Shown here in pieces: positions 33,301-42,182 of a stretch of DNA of 64,000 nt. The first letter of the stretch is position 1; each line of letters starts with the position of its first letter. Both the position numbers and the translations under genes were made by a program. The stretch lies in NCBI RefSeq assembly GCF_018873765.1, contig NC_057925.1, forward strand, positions 4,227,568 through 4,291,567. Direction: 5' to 3'. The notes under the pieces were generated by a model. That model was given only the letters and a program-made list of their open reading frames with translations, made no database searches and was not told where the DNA came from. The DNA comes from Telopea speciosissima. Taxonomy: Eukaryota; Streptophyta; Magnoliopsida; Proteales; Proteaceae.

Positions 33301-33920
33301 GAAGTGAGGATGGGGGTGTGCAAGTAGTCCTTCCATCATCTCTTGAAATACTTAAGGTAAGTGATTGCCCTTCTCTGACGTCATTGCCAGATCTACGAGG
33401 TCTGCAGCACTCTCTTCGGAAATTTTATTTTTTCTACAATGAAAATATCACTCGATTACCAGAGGGTCTTCACACCCTCCGCACCATTGAAGTGTTGAGT
33501 ATTGGTGGGTTTTCATCGGAGCTGGAGTCTTTTCCCGACTTGGAGCCTCTCCAACTCTTGCCCTCCCTTCGAGTCTTGCATATTCTTGGCTGGTCTAAGC
33601 TTACGTCTCTTCCTGAGCAACTTCAGAGTCTCACCCAATTAGAAACGTTGGGAATACATGTGTTTCATAGTCTGACGGCTCTGCCGGAGTGGCTCGGGAA
33701 CCTTTCTTCGCTTCGAGCATTGGTTCTTGAAAAGTGCAATAATCTGTTGTATCTTCCAAAAGAGGAGGATGGACTGCAATGCCGCTTCACCGCACTAGAG
33801 TGGTTGATTATTGAAAGTTGCCCACTTCTCAAAGAAAGATGCACCAGGGGAAGAGGGGAGGAGTGGCCTAAGATTAAACACATTAAAAACATCGAAATCG
33901 ATGGCGAACATCTGTGGTAG
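30348..33920 (+). CDS. CC-NB-ARC-LRR (CNL) disease-resistance protein, copy 3
   Basis: Single exon, 1190 residues. The Rx-type coiled coil has AEDVLDEF. The NB-ARC has the P-loop GMGGLGKTT from residue 199, kinase-2 LLVLDD at 274-279, RNBS-B GSKIICTTR, GLPL GGVPLAA and MHD at 493-495. About 21 LRRs follow. It is nearly identical to copies 1 and 2 in CC and NB-ARC but diverges in RNBS-B to ARC1 (LAPHHLKRLSIAKCW versus LATYHLKNLSEDNCW) and in the LRRs, as expected if ligand or partner specificity differs. It has the 24-residue LRR that copy 1 lacks. I use the ATG after (GA)n; the frame is open 36 codons further upstream but those codons are leader sequence without a Met. Likely functional. Confidence 0.95.
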   Translation: MAEAKIVAGIVVSGVGEILKKLISMATEEIGLVWNVKEELDKLIRTVTAIDALLRDAEKQQEEKETVRLFLRRLKDVAYAAEDVLDEFGYQTTKLQVSNKVINFFFNSISVGFKLKMAHKIQNINKEFDEIKSYMDSFNFASASSIPTNLQDRKTTPIGTFSFVNESEVVGRDDEKSEIVAMLTSSDCEDILSVLPIVGMGGLGKTTLAKLVYNDGLVVKYFDKRIWVHVSRDFDAKKILTEITESVTNRTCQFSSTDVMHRNLKDELSEKRFLLVLDDIWNDDSEQWDMLMSSFKIGARGSKIICTTRIIEVASMIGTLAPHHLKRLSIAKCWSILKNKAFGNGGAEETPNMVAIGKEIVKKCGGVPLAAKTLGGLMHIKKDEQEWLSIKDNEIWALPMDKDGILPALKLSYDHLSSPLKQCFLYCSIFPKGDYIVKNELIQQWMALGFLQPSIGDGSMEDIGNNYINYLLCNSFFQNAENDDFGEIMKFKMHDLVFDLAHSLSRFDNVTVGIEELKNNSDVLHLRLLYMDGDIKKIQEGLCTARKLRSLHLECKRTGTSICSNVLDILFKKFKHLRVLRLRNCGIEELPSSIKKLKHLRYLTLSGNPIEALPASITSLYNLLTLYLIGCRLKELPQDMRKLVNLRQLIFYKEDGCLSQMPIEMGRLICLNELGTFVVGHKRGQRIKELQHLDLQRILNIYNLENVRSRGEAEEANLMGKVKLDALIICWGSRVNCGGDSSSSMLMGTDNKKMVVDEDDVLEGLRPHSNLKELSIENFGGENLPRWMMSTESFLPNLVKLFLENCERLERVPPLGQLPSLKLLHLKGVKRMKSLGSEFYHGGDGRSNNNNQLLAFSLTTTTTAFFPSLEVLSLEQLPSLEEWREPAQQQGSLLLSFPFPRLEKIFLQDCPKLVTMPSRFPSLKLLHIKRSNGILPRLVVEVPSLSKLDIIEVPELKFLPNGLLHNNIEELHIQKCPNLEAIITRSEDGGVQVVLPSSLEILKVSDCPSLTSLPDLRGLQHSLRKFYFFYNENITRLPEGLHTLRTIEVLSIGGFSSELESFPDLEPLQLLPSLRVLHILGWSKLTSLPEQLQSLTQLETLGIHVFHSLTALPEWLGNLSSLRALVLEKCNNLLYLPKEEDGLQCRFTALEWLIIESCPLLKERCTRGRGEEWPKIKHIKNIEIDGEHLW

Positions 33921-33981
33921 TAATTGATGGTACTCGATCATCATCAGTCTTTCTTCAAAATTAATAAGTCAGCTAGAGCAG

Positions 33982-34101
33982 GTTAGTCATGTACTCTTCT
34001 TTTCTATATGTCTCTAATGTTTATCTCATCTGAATCATCATATATTATTCACTATCGTTAATTCATACCCCTTTTTCTCACCTCTTCTCTTTTGTTGCCA
34101 G
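33982..34101 (+). other. Probable 3'-UTR intron of CNL copy 3
   Basis: Donor GCAG/GTTAGTC lies 61 bases after the stop. A T-rich tract leads to acceptor TTTTGTTGCCAG at 34101. The layout equals that of copies 1 and 2. Confidence 0.45.
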
Positions 34102-35987
34102 GTAAAAAAAAAATGTTCAAATATAGGAAATGAAGCCCTCTTCATGGTATCATTATATTTTACTTGTTTTCAGATATAAGTTTTAAGGGAATGAAAGGGA
34201 TGACAGTATGTGCTTATGAGTATGTCATTTTGCATGCTAATAGATAGTTGTGTTGGCAGGCAAAGGATATAATTGACAAAAGCAACTGAGGTGATCTCCA
34301 TCATAGAACTGAAGAAAATGGGCAATACTGATAAGGTTTTTTTTTTTTTTTTGGGCATGTGAAGGCTTTAATTTGTAGAGGACATTTTGATGTTTATAGT
34401 GATGATATCAGCTGAAAGATTAGATCTTTGATTTTTTAGATTAGGCTTCTTATGAGATTTTTTTTTGCTGTTTAACATTCATTTCATTTTTTAGATATAT
34501 AAGCTTGATGAATCCTCTGATTGTGAAATTTGCTTCAAATGTTGTAATGGTTTTGTGTTGTTGAATACCTTCCTGGTTTTGATAAGGGAAAAGGTCAATA
34601 TTTGAACAGTGTTTGGTTTTCAATAGACAGTAATGCCTCCCCCCCCCCCCCCAAACACAAAACTATGTTATTGTATGGTCTTTGCTTGTCTTGAACTCTT
34701 AGCTTAAGCATTAACAAGAACTGTTTCAAATATCTTTGCTTCACGTTTTTCAAATTTTTAAAAGAGTGGAGCTTCTGATTTTCAGCAAGAAATCTAAGCT
34801 TACGCACTTAAGTATTATCTATTTGCTTGAGAGGGATTATGACACTTATTTTAATATCTGCCCTAGTTATGTCTTCTCTTCCAATTACCATAACCACACA
34901 CCTCTGAAAGCTGTATAGATAATCACAACCAAGAAATTAGCTGACTAAGAAGGCATGATTATGCCAAAAGTTTTCAAGTTGAAAGATGAATTTTTCTTAG
35001 TTTCTATGCTTTTGGCTATGTACACCTCATGAGTGAGCTCGCAATCCTCTATGCCCAAATCAAACCCAACCAGTCCATAATGAGCCATTAAATTTCCGTA
35101 CATCCTATAGAGGCATTAACAGAGTAGATAGAACAAAAGTGCCACTCAAAACACCATCATTGGAGCTGGTGAATTAGAAGGACCAATCTGTTTCTATTCT
35201 TGATGATCAATCTATACTACGACTTCTAGGTGTTAAAACTTTTGACCAATCTCAGTAAGTCTTTCTAGACAGAATGTAGGACAAGTTTTGGTCCCAAGAA
35301 CCAAAGAATGCCAAATACATTTTCATCGCTTGCTTAATAATCAAAGAATTGTAGATGCTATTTCTGTATTTCCAGTCATCACAAACTACTAACTTTGAGA
35401 TGATTCTTGAATATACACTACATCTTTGGATGATGCACTTATAAAGCTTGCTTAAATCTCTAATTGCTTAATCTATTGATGAGGGGAAATTTTGGAGAAG
35501 GATGACTATTGAATTGCAAACTTGGAGAGAGATTAACTGTTTCCACTATTATATACCATATATAGCATAATATTTTTACGTCACTGACCATTAGTATTAA
35601 TTGTGATTGAAAATAAATGGTAAAAACAGAGTATGGCATCAAACACATGAATATACTTTTCGTGTATCTTATTCTCAGCCCTCAAAGTCCTTGCAATTTA
35701 AAGCAAGCTAAAATTTGATCGTAAAATTGTTTATCGTCTCCTGATATGTAAGAGGCCTTTTCCATATGATGTGAATCTTATATCTCTTGAGATGACCACA
35801 GAATAGTGATCATGTTGCCATGAAATCTGGCCAGGTGAACAAAAGCCCAATCCAGAGCTGAGCAGAACATAATGAAACAGGGGAAGGAAATTTCTTCAAA
35901 ACAGAAATCGGCCAGAGCGGGCAATTAGGGTTGGATTGGGATCAGGCTCAGCCAATTCCAATTCAATTCTGGGACTAAACCCCTATT
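34102..35987. repeat. Downstream duplicated module, block 3
   Basis: Non-coding copy of the array module, with a T-run at 34337-34352 and a C-run near 34635-34650. The shared phrase lies at 35530-35880, followed by GGGTTGGATTGGGATCAGG as in block 1 (22165). It ends abruptly at 35987, where LRR sequence starts. Confidence 0.65.
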
Positions 35988-36372
35988 GGAGTCTTTTCCC
36001 GACTTGGAGCCTCTCCAACACTTTCCTTCCCTTCGAGTCTTACAGATTACTTGCTAGTCTAAGCTTACGTCTCTTCCTGAGCAACTTCAAAGTCTCACTC
36101 AATTAGAAACTTGGGAATATATGCGTTTCATAGTCTGACAGCTCTTCCGGAGTGGCTCGGGAACCTTTCTTCACTTCGAGCATTGGTTCTTATAGACTGC
36201 AATAATCTGATGTATCTTCCAAAAGAAGAGGAAGAACTGCGATGCTTCACCGCACTAGAGTGGTTGATTATTAAAGTTGCCCACTTCTCGAAGAAAGATG
36301 CACCATGGGAAGAGCGGAGGAGTGGCCTAAGATTAAACACATTCAACACATAAAAATCGATGGCCAATATTT
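35988..36372 (+). pseudogene. CNL copy 4, terminal LRR remnant
   Basis: Only the last four or so LRRs and the C-end remain, matching copy 3 from its GGAGTCTTTTCCCGAC (33523) to the final ATCGATGG. At least two single-base deletions shift the frame (near 36110 and 36275). Its left side joins directly to spacer that normally lies about 700 bases or more upstream of the ATG, so promoter, CC, NB-ARC and most LRRs were removed in one deletion. The flank after the stop position, with GAGGTTAGTC, is conserved. Confidence 0.88.
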
Positions 36373-36589
36373 TTGTGAAATTAAATGATGGTCCTCATCA
36401 GTCTTTCTTCAAAATTAAGTCAGATTGAGGTTAGTCATCTACTGTTTTTCTAAATTTCTAATATTTATCTCATCTAAATCATCATCATCATATATCATTG
36501 ACAATCGCTAATTCAATTTACACCCTTTCTCTCTTTTATTTACTTTTAGCTCTTCGATCTCTTTTATTTCCAGGTAAAAAAATGTTCGA

Positions 36590-37432
36590 ATATGCCTGAG
36601 AGGATATATTTTTGAGAATCTTCACGTTGTCTTGGGACTATGCTTCAAATACTCCAATCTTCCATTAAATCCAGAGTCCAAACTTGAAAGTGAGGAATCA
36701 TTCTTATTAGGTATTTCCTTTCTTGTTTAGGCCATAAACTGCCCAGATTTAAAGAACACGGTTGACATTGTCTGGCAATGGCCGTGATATATAGTGAAAA
36801 TATACATAAACAAGTCCAAACAATTTCTGGCAAGGAAGTACCCTATGATTTGGAGATATTTAGCAGTTGGAATTCTTTTCCTAGCTGCCACCTAGGGGAT
36901 AAAAAATATGTAAAATTACTTCATGGCAACCTTTCCATGGAATAAATGTCATACTTTTCTTTAAATTCTGTATATGTAATGCATAATGCATTAGAAACAA
37001 ACAAGTACAAACAAATATTTCTAGCTAAACATGGATAGGAACAATCAAATAATGGTCTACCCCGACTTACTTGGTGGCATCCGTCATATGGGGTACCTCT
37101 TGTTTTTTCTTCTCTGTTCGTCCCTTTTCCCCCAACCCTTCCCCAATATCAGAAATGAAGCACTCTTGATGGTATCATTGTCTTTTACTTGTTCTCATAT
37201 AGAAGTTTTAAGGGAATAAAAGGGATGACAGTAGGGGCTTATGAGTATTATATGTCATTGTGGATGCTAATAGATTGTTGTGTTTGGTAGGTTGAGGACA
37301 AAATTGACAAAAGCAACTGAGGTGATCTCCATCATAAAACTGAAGAAAATGGGCAGTACGGAGAAGCTTTTTTTTTTTTGGGGGGGGGGGGGGGAGCGGT
37401 GGTATGTGAAGGCTTTTGTGAAGGACGTTTTG
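36590..37432. repeat. Spacer, first copy of a 3-kb-offset duplication
   Basis: Matches 39640-40460 in order, including CTTCACGTTGTCTTGGGACT, GACATTGTCTGGC and the GGTGATCTCCATCAT module. It ends with a run of 12 T and 15 G at 37368-37394. Confidence 0.75.
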
Positions 37433-37872
37433 TTGGATGCTTTTGTTTCCTCTTGTAACCAGGAAAACCATGACACACTAATACAGTGCCTCATGGAAGA
37501 TAAATGGTTTGACAAGAACAGACCTGCTGCTGCATATATTGTCTATAGAGCACTCCTACAGTGGAGGTCCTTTGAAGCAGACAAGGCAAGCATATTTGAT
37601 CGGATAATTCATGCAATCCAGTCATCTATCAAGGTAGTACTTTCCCTTGTTACGAGTCTATCGAATATGTTATTGATATTCTGCATTAAGTGATCAAGTA
37701 GAAGTATCTATTTTTGACTGATGAACTGGGTTTGACATGTGGGGGAGTGGTTTCTTGTATAACTCCCTACAGAATCAAGAAAACATCAATGATCATGCCT
37801 ATTGGCTCTCAACAACATCGACACTTTTGTTTCTTGACCTCACCCACTACCTTGTTTTGTAGAATGACACAA
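37433..37872 (+). pseudogene. Myosin XI globular-tail fragment B (two exons)
   Basis: Exon 1 (37433-37633) is open: LDAFVSSCNQENHDTLIQ, CLMEDKWFDKNRPAAA, WRSFEADKASIFDRIIHAI, then donor GTAGTA. Exon 2 (37773-37872) starts NQENINDHAYWLSTTSTLLF. It then lacks about 56 bases found in fragment A, which destroys its frame, and ends at the same GTAAAA donor. It duplicates fragment A, with the same exon-intron structure. Not a functional gene. Confidence 0.85.
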
Positions 37873-39311
37873 GTAAAAGCTCTCTAGTACATGTCTGTTC
37901 AAATTCATTTCTTCAGTACCAGAAAATTATGAATAGCAAAATTAAGATGCTCTAAATATTTTTTTATCTCAGGGCCTTCGTTCATCTCCCTGAGGCATGG
38001 GGTTTTTTAAGTGGATACAGTGAAGCTAAATACCCTGCCCTCCTATTTGAGCAACATCTAGCTGTATGTGTTGAGAAAATATATAGGATTATCCATGACA
38101 GTTTGAAAAATGAGATCAGTCCATTCTTGAACCTGTGCATTTAGTCAAGAATTTGTTTAAACAGGAATCAATAAATGGAACAGGAGTACAGGACTGAATC
38201 TACCTAAGACTAAATTCTCAACAGCAACTACAGGCACCAAGATCAGCAAGAGCCAGATCAATAAGAGGATCCTCCAAAAATTCTGAATCAAATATAGTTG
38301 CAAAACAACAAGCATCAAGCATACACTGGCAAAACACAGTCGGAAGCCTTGATTGCACGTTAGCCACAATGTGTGAGAATTATGCAAGTAGGACTCTTTA
38401 TTCATCTACTATTTTATAGATGGATCCAAAAGGGGACATTCTAACCACTTTGTAATTATATTTTAGATGTGTAGATCCTCCATGTGCAGCTTTTTAACAG
38501 GTTTGGAGCTTCTCTAATTTATGTACAAAATATCTTTTTAAAGTGATTTAGACATTCAAAAGCAACTAGAAAGAGCTCAAGCATGTGACCTTTAATTTTT
38601 TTGTGGATTAACAATGACACATATTTATAGTTTCTTTCTTTAGTTTATTGCTTCTAGAGTGTTGTTCATTTACAACGGAGAATATATGAAAGCAGGCTTA
38701 TAAGAATTGGAGCAATGGTGCTCCAAAGCAACAGTCCAGGTATGAGTCCGCCAGAAAAAAACTATTGGATGTCAGGACCAAAATTAGGGGGTGGTGTGTT
38801 ACAAAAGACTTAAGTTTTTTGGATGTGTTCCAATTTTTTGGATCCTCATAGGATGAACTACAACACATAAGGCAGGTTGTTGGGTTCCTTGTATGTTAAT
38901 TTAACCATCCCTAGATCAAGAGTTACTAATTAATTTTGAGAGTAAAGATTCTTTATTTACTTGTGTGCCTTTTTTTTATTTCTTTTCTTCCCTTTGGCTG
39001 GTTTCACATAAAAAGCCACACAAATCCTTGGATGAGATCACAAATGAAATCTGTCATGTAACTTGCTATGCATTAAGTGGCCTAATAGAACTATAGAGCA
39101 ACTCGCTTTACATAGCAGTTCCATTGAAAGTAATGAACATGAAAACACTAAGATTAGCACCCATCATATATATTTACAGGTGCGGAGCATCCATAAATAT
39201 ATCGCATTGGAAAAATATTTTGGGATCTGGATTGCTAATGGTTAATAAAGCTTGAACAATTCGGAACTGCTGGAGAACTGTTTGCTATAAGTCTAGTAGA
39301 GTACAATGTAG
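37873..39311. other. Spacer
   Basis: The first 200 bases continue the similarity to sequence behind fragment A. The remainder is A/T-rich with no supportable gene. Confidence 0.45.
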
Positions 39312-39410
39312 GCTGCTAGAGACACAGGCTCGCTTAAAGAAGCTAAGGATAAGATAGAAAAATGGGTTGAAGAGCTAACATGGCGACTAGATTTTGAAAT
39401 GCATATGAGG
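39312..39410 (+). pseudogene. Myosin XI coiled-coil exon (isolated)
   Basis: Between an acceptor (CAATGTAG) and a donor (GTACCA), 33 codons read [18 protein letters not shown], then [15 protein letters not shown]. This is the exon just after the IQ motifs of plant class XI myosins (typically AARETGALKEAKDKLEK then [15 protein letters not shown]). It is open and splice-ready but has no neighbouring myosin exons. It lies downstream of tail fragments A and B although it precedes the tail in a real gene. Confidence 0.85.
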
Positions 39411-39639
39411 GTACCATCTTTTTCACTTTGTTCAGCCAATTTAATGTTTAGAGACTTGACAGGTATGATATGATAGGGGTCTTCGTCTTCCTAGGGACAC
39501 TTATATGGCTTAGTAGTAATATAATCAGAGTTTGTTTGGCTTGAGTCTGTTAACTGTACTAAATATGAATGCTGAATCCAGTGGTTATCAATTCAAAATG
39601 CCTGAGAAACCTCTATTTAATTGTGCCCAATACTCTCTG

Positions 39640-40460
39640 TAGCTCCGATATATTTCTAAGAATCTTCACGTTGTCTTGGGACTGTGCTTCAAATACTCCA
39701 ATCCACGGAGTTTATTAAACTTCCACATAAGGAATCATTCTTCTTAGGTATTTCCTTGTTTAGGCCACAAACTGCCCAAATTTAAAAAACACTTTTGACA
39801 TAGTCTGGCGATGGCCCTGATATGTAATGAAAATGTGTATAAACATCAACCAAATCTCATATGAGAACAGACAGTGGATTAATTGGTACCTAGAAATTTT
39901 AATGTGGCAATGGCACTGATGGCATCCACCACCAAGGAAGTATCCTTCGATTTTGAAGATATTTAGCAGTCTGAATTCTTTTCCTAGCTGCCACATAGGG
40001 CAAAAAAAATATGTATGATTACTTCATGGCAACCATTCTATGGAGAACATGTCATATATTTCTATAAATTCTGCATAAGTAATGAACTACATGAAACAAA
40101 TGCAAACAATTTCTGGGTAAAAATGATGGAAACCATCAAATAATGGTCTGAACCCCTACTTACTTGGTGGAATCCATCATATGGAGCACCTCTTCTTTTC
40201 TTCTTTGTCTTCCCTTGTCCCAGGAAATGGTGCACTCTTGATGGCATCATTGTGTTTTACTTGTTCTCAGATAGAATTTTTAATGGGATGAAAGAGGTGA
40301 AAGTAGGAGCTTATGAGAATGTTATTTTGGATGCTAATAGATAGTTGGGTTTGGCAGGTAGGGGACAGAATTGACAAAAGCAACTCAGGTGATCTCCATC
40401 ATAGAACTGAAGAAAATGGGCAGTACGGAGAAGCTTTGTTTTTTTATTTTTTTTTTGGGT
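39640..40460. repeat. Spacer, second copy of the 3-kb-offset duplication
   Basis: Collinear with 36590-37390 at an offset of about 3.03-3.07 kb, ending with the GGTGATCTCCATCAT module and a T-rich run at 40436-40456. Confidence 0.75.
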
Positions 40461-41350
40461 TTGATGTTTATAGTAATATTAGATCTTTGATTTTTTTAGA
40501 TCAGGCTTCTTATGAGAATTTTTTTTCCGCTTTTTAGCATTCATTTCATCTAGATATATGAGCATGATGAGTCCTCTGGTTGTGAAGTTTGCTTTCAATG
40601 GTTGTAATGATTTTGTGTGGTTGAATACCTTCCTGGTTTGGATATGGGAGAAGGTCAATCTCTGTACAGAATTTGTGTTCAATGGTTGTTATATGGTCTT
40701 TGTTGTTAGGGTTAGGGTTTTAAGCACAAGGTTGCTTAAAGCATTACACCCTGAGTATCTAGTTTGGAATACCCAGACTGCTGCCTCCAGTTAATATATA
40801 TAGGGAAACTAGGGTTTAGGTCAGATGGGTTAATTACTAGATTGCCCCTCACAGCCTGGGCATTAATACAAGTAAGATTATATTAGAACATATAAAAGGA
40901 TATTACATAAATACCCTTACATTTGTGTGGCATGAGCTCTTAGTTTACTTGAAGTATCATCTGTTTGCTTGAGAGGAACAATGACACTTATATTAATATC
41001 TACCCTAGGTAGTTGTATCTTCTTTTGTAGTTACCATAACTGCATACCTCTAAAATCTGTATAGGAAACCAAGAAATTAGCTGATTAAGAAGGCATGAGA
41101 AATTCACCAAAAAAAAAAACGAAGGCATGAGAATGCCAAAAAGTTTTGAAAGGTGAATCATCCTTCTTAGTTTCTATGCTTTTAGTTACATACGCTTCAC
41201 CATGTGCGAAGTTGCAATTCTCTATTCCAAAATCAAACCCAATCAGTCCATAACAATCCATTGCCAATTAAAAGATTATAAGAAAATCCCTATGCCACTG
41301 CCTTGCCATCGTGTTTTGTCTGCAAACACAATATTCAAACCAAGAAATGT
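40461..41350. repeat. Right end of the duplicated array
   Basis: Continues the module seen at 21060-21300 and 34480-34930. The part at 41075-41260 matches 34935-35100. Similarity ends near 41350. It contains a solo LTR at 40704-40921. Confidence 0.6.
40704..40921. mobile_element. Short solo LTR (fossil)
   Basis: A 218-base insertion, absent from the paralogous modules, begins TGTTAGGG and ends CCCTTACA. It is flanked by the 5-bp direct repeat TTTGT (40699-40703 and 40922-40926). TG...CA ends with a 5-bp duplication are the mark of an LTR-retroelement solo LTR of TRIM or copia size. Family not identified. Confidence 0.75.
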
Positions 41351-42102
41351 AAGCATTGGGGGAGGGGGGTGTTGGCCCAAGATTTAAAAATCTAGAATTG
41401 GATCCCCTGGTCCATTCCGATTCGGATTGGGTCGGTGAGAAATCCATCAGGATTGGCTAAAATATGTCCTAACTTTAGTTTTTGGAAGAACATCGGCCGA
41501 GATGGAACAGTGGAAATTGGAATTAGTCATGACCAATTTCGATTCGAATAATCGGATTCAATCGATTCAATCCCCATTTGTTTTTTAAAAACTATGTTTG
41601 GTCCTGCCCACGTAGCATGACCCACTTAACATCTGTAAATACAAAGAATGGAAGGGTACTCTATCGTGATTTCTGACTGACTAAACTTCCACATATCTAA
41701 TGTTAAAGTTTTAGGCTGCGTGTGGTAACGGTTTGAACAAAGAACGTTCGTTCTTAATTAAAATGTTCTTTTGTGTTTCTGGTCTGGAATGTCGTTCTGA
41801 GACCGAAAATGACCGTTTGATAACGGTCTCAAGAATGCCGTTCAGAACGAAAATGATGTTTGGTAAAACATGTTCTTCCCTATTTGATGTTAATTACAAT
41901 AATGTCATTTCTTTGTCAATTATACCAAAAAATAACTTGTAAAATCCTTTTCTCTTACCAACCTTAGCATAAAATTAGAATATCGCATCAACATAACCAA
42001 AATAAATATAAAAAGATGTCAAATTTCAAAGATGCCATTAAAATTGGGTTCTTGTATGGATTAGTAGCATAACTGACTATGTTATGAACAATTGAATAAA
42101 GT
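41351..42102. other. Spacer with diverged small repeats
   Basis: Around 41390-41580 CGGATT/GATTCGGATT-rich sequence, and around 41710-41880 GGTAACGGTTTGAACAAAGAACG-type sequence, both typical of plant MITE-like repeats. No gene. Confidence 0.4.
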
Positions 42103-42182
42103 GGGCCTTGGTAGACTCGAACCACCATCCTCTTGGAACATGCTCATGTTCCAAGTGCTCTACCAATTTGAGCTAAAAACCC
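42103..42182 (-). tRNA. tRNA-like sequence with enlarged anticodon loop (probable pseudogene)
   Basis: On the minus strand 80 bases fold as a near-complete cloverleaf. The acceptor GGGTTTT/AAGGCCC pairs with wobbles, the D stem is GCTC/GAGC, the T arm is GGTGG-TTCGAGT-CTACC, and A- and B-box-like promoters are present. The anticodon stem CTTGG/CCAAG closes a 14-base palindromic loop, AACATGAGCATGTT, instead of the usual seven, without a clear U33 and anticodon. No CCA is encoded, as normal in plants. It may be a tRNA pseudogene or the head of a tRNA-derived retroposon. Confidence 0.45.

Noticed and set aside
36111-36353. Separate small LRR gene of 80 codons.
   Set aside because: It is the frameshifted end of CNL copy 4; no promoter or start of its own is visible.
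40706-40722. Telomere-like TTAGGGTTAGGG.
   Set aside because: Only two units, lying at the start of a solo LTR; not an interstitial telomere array.
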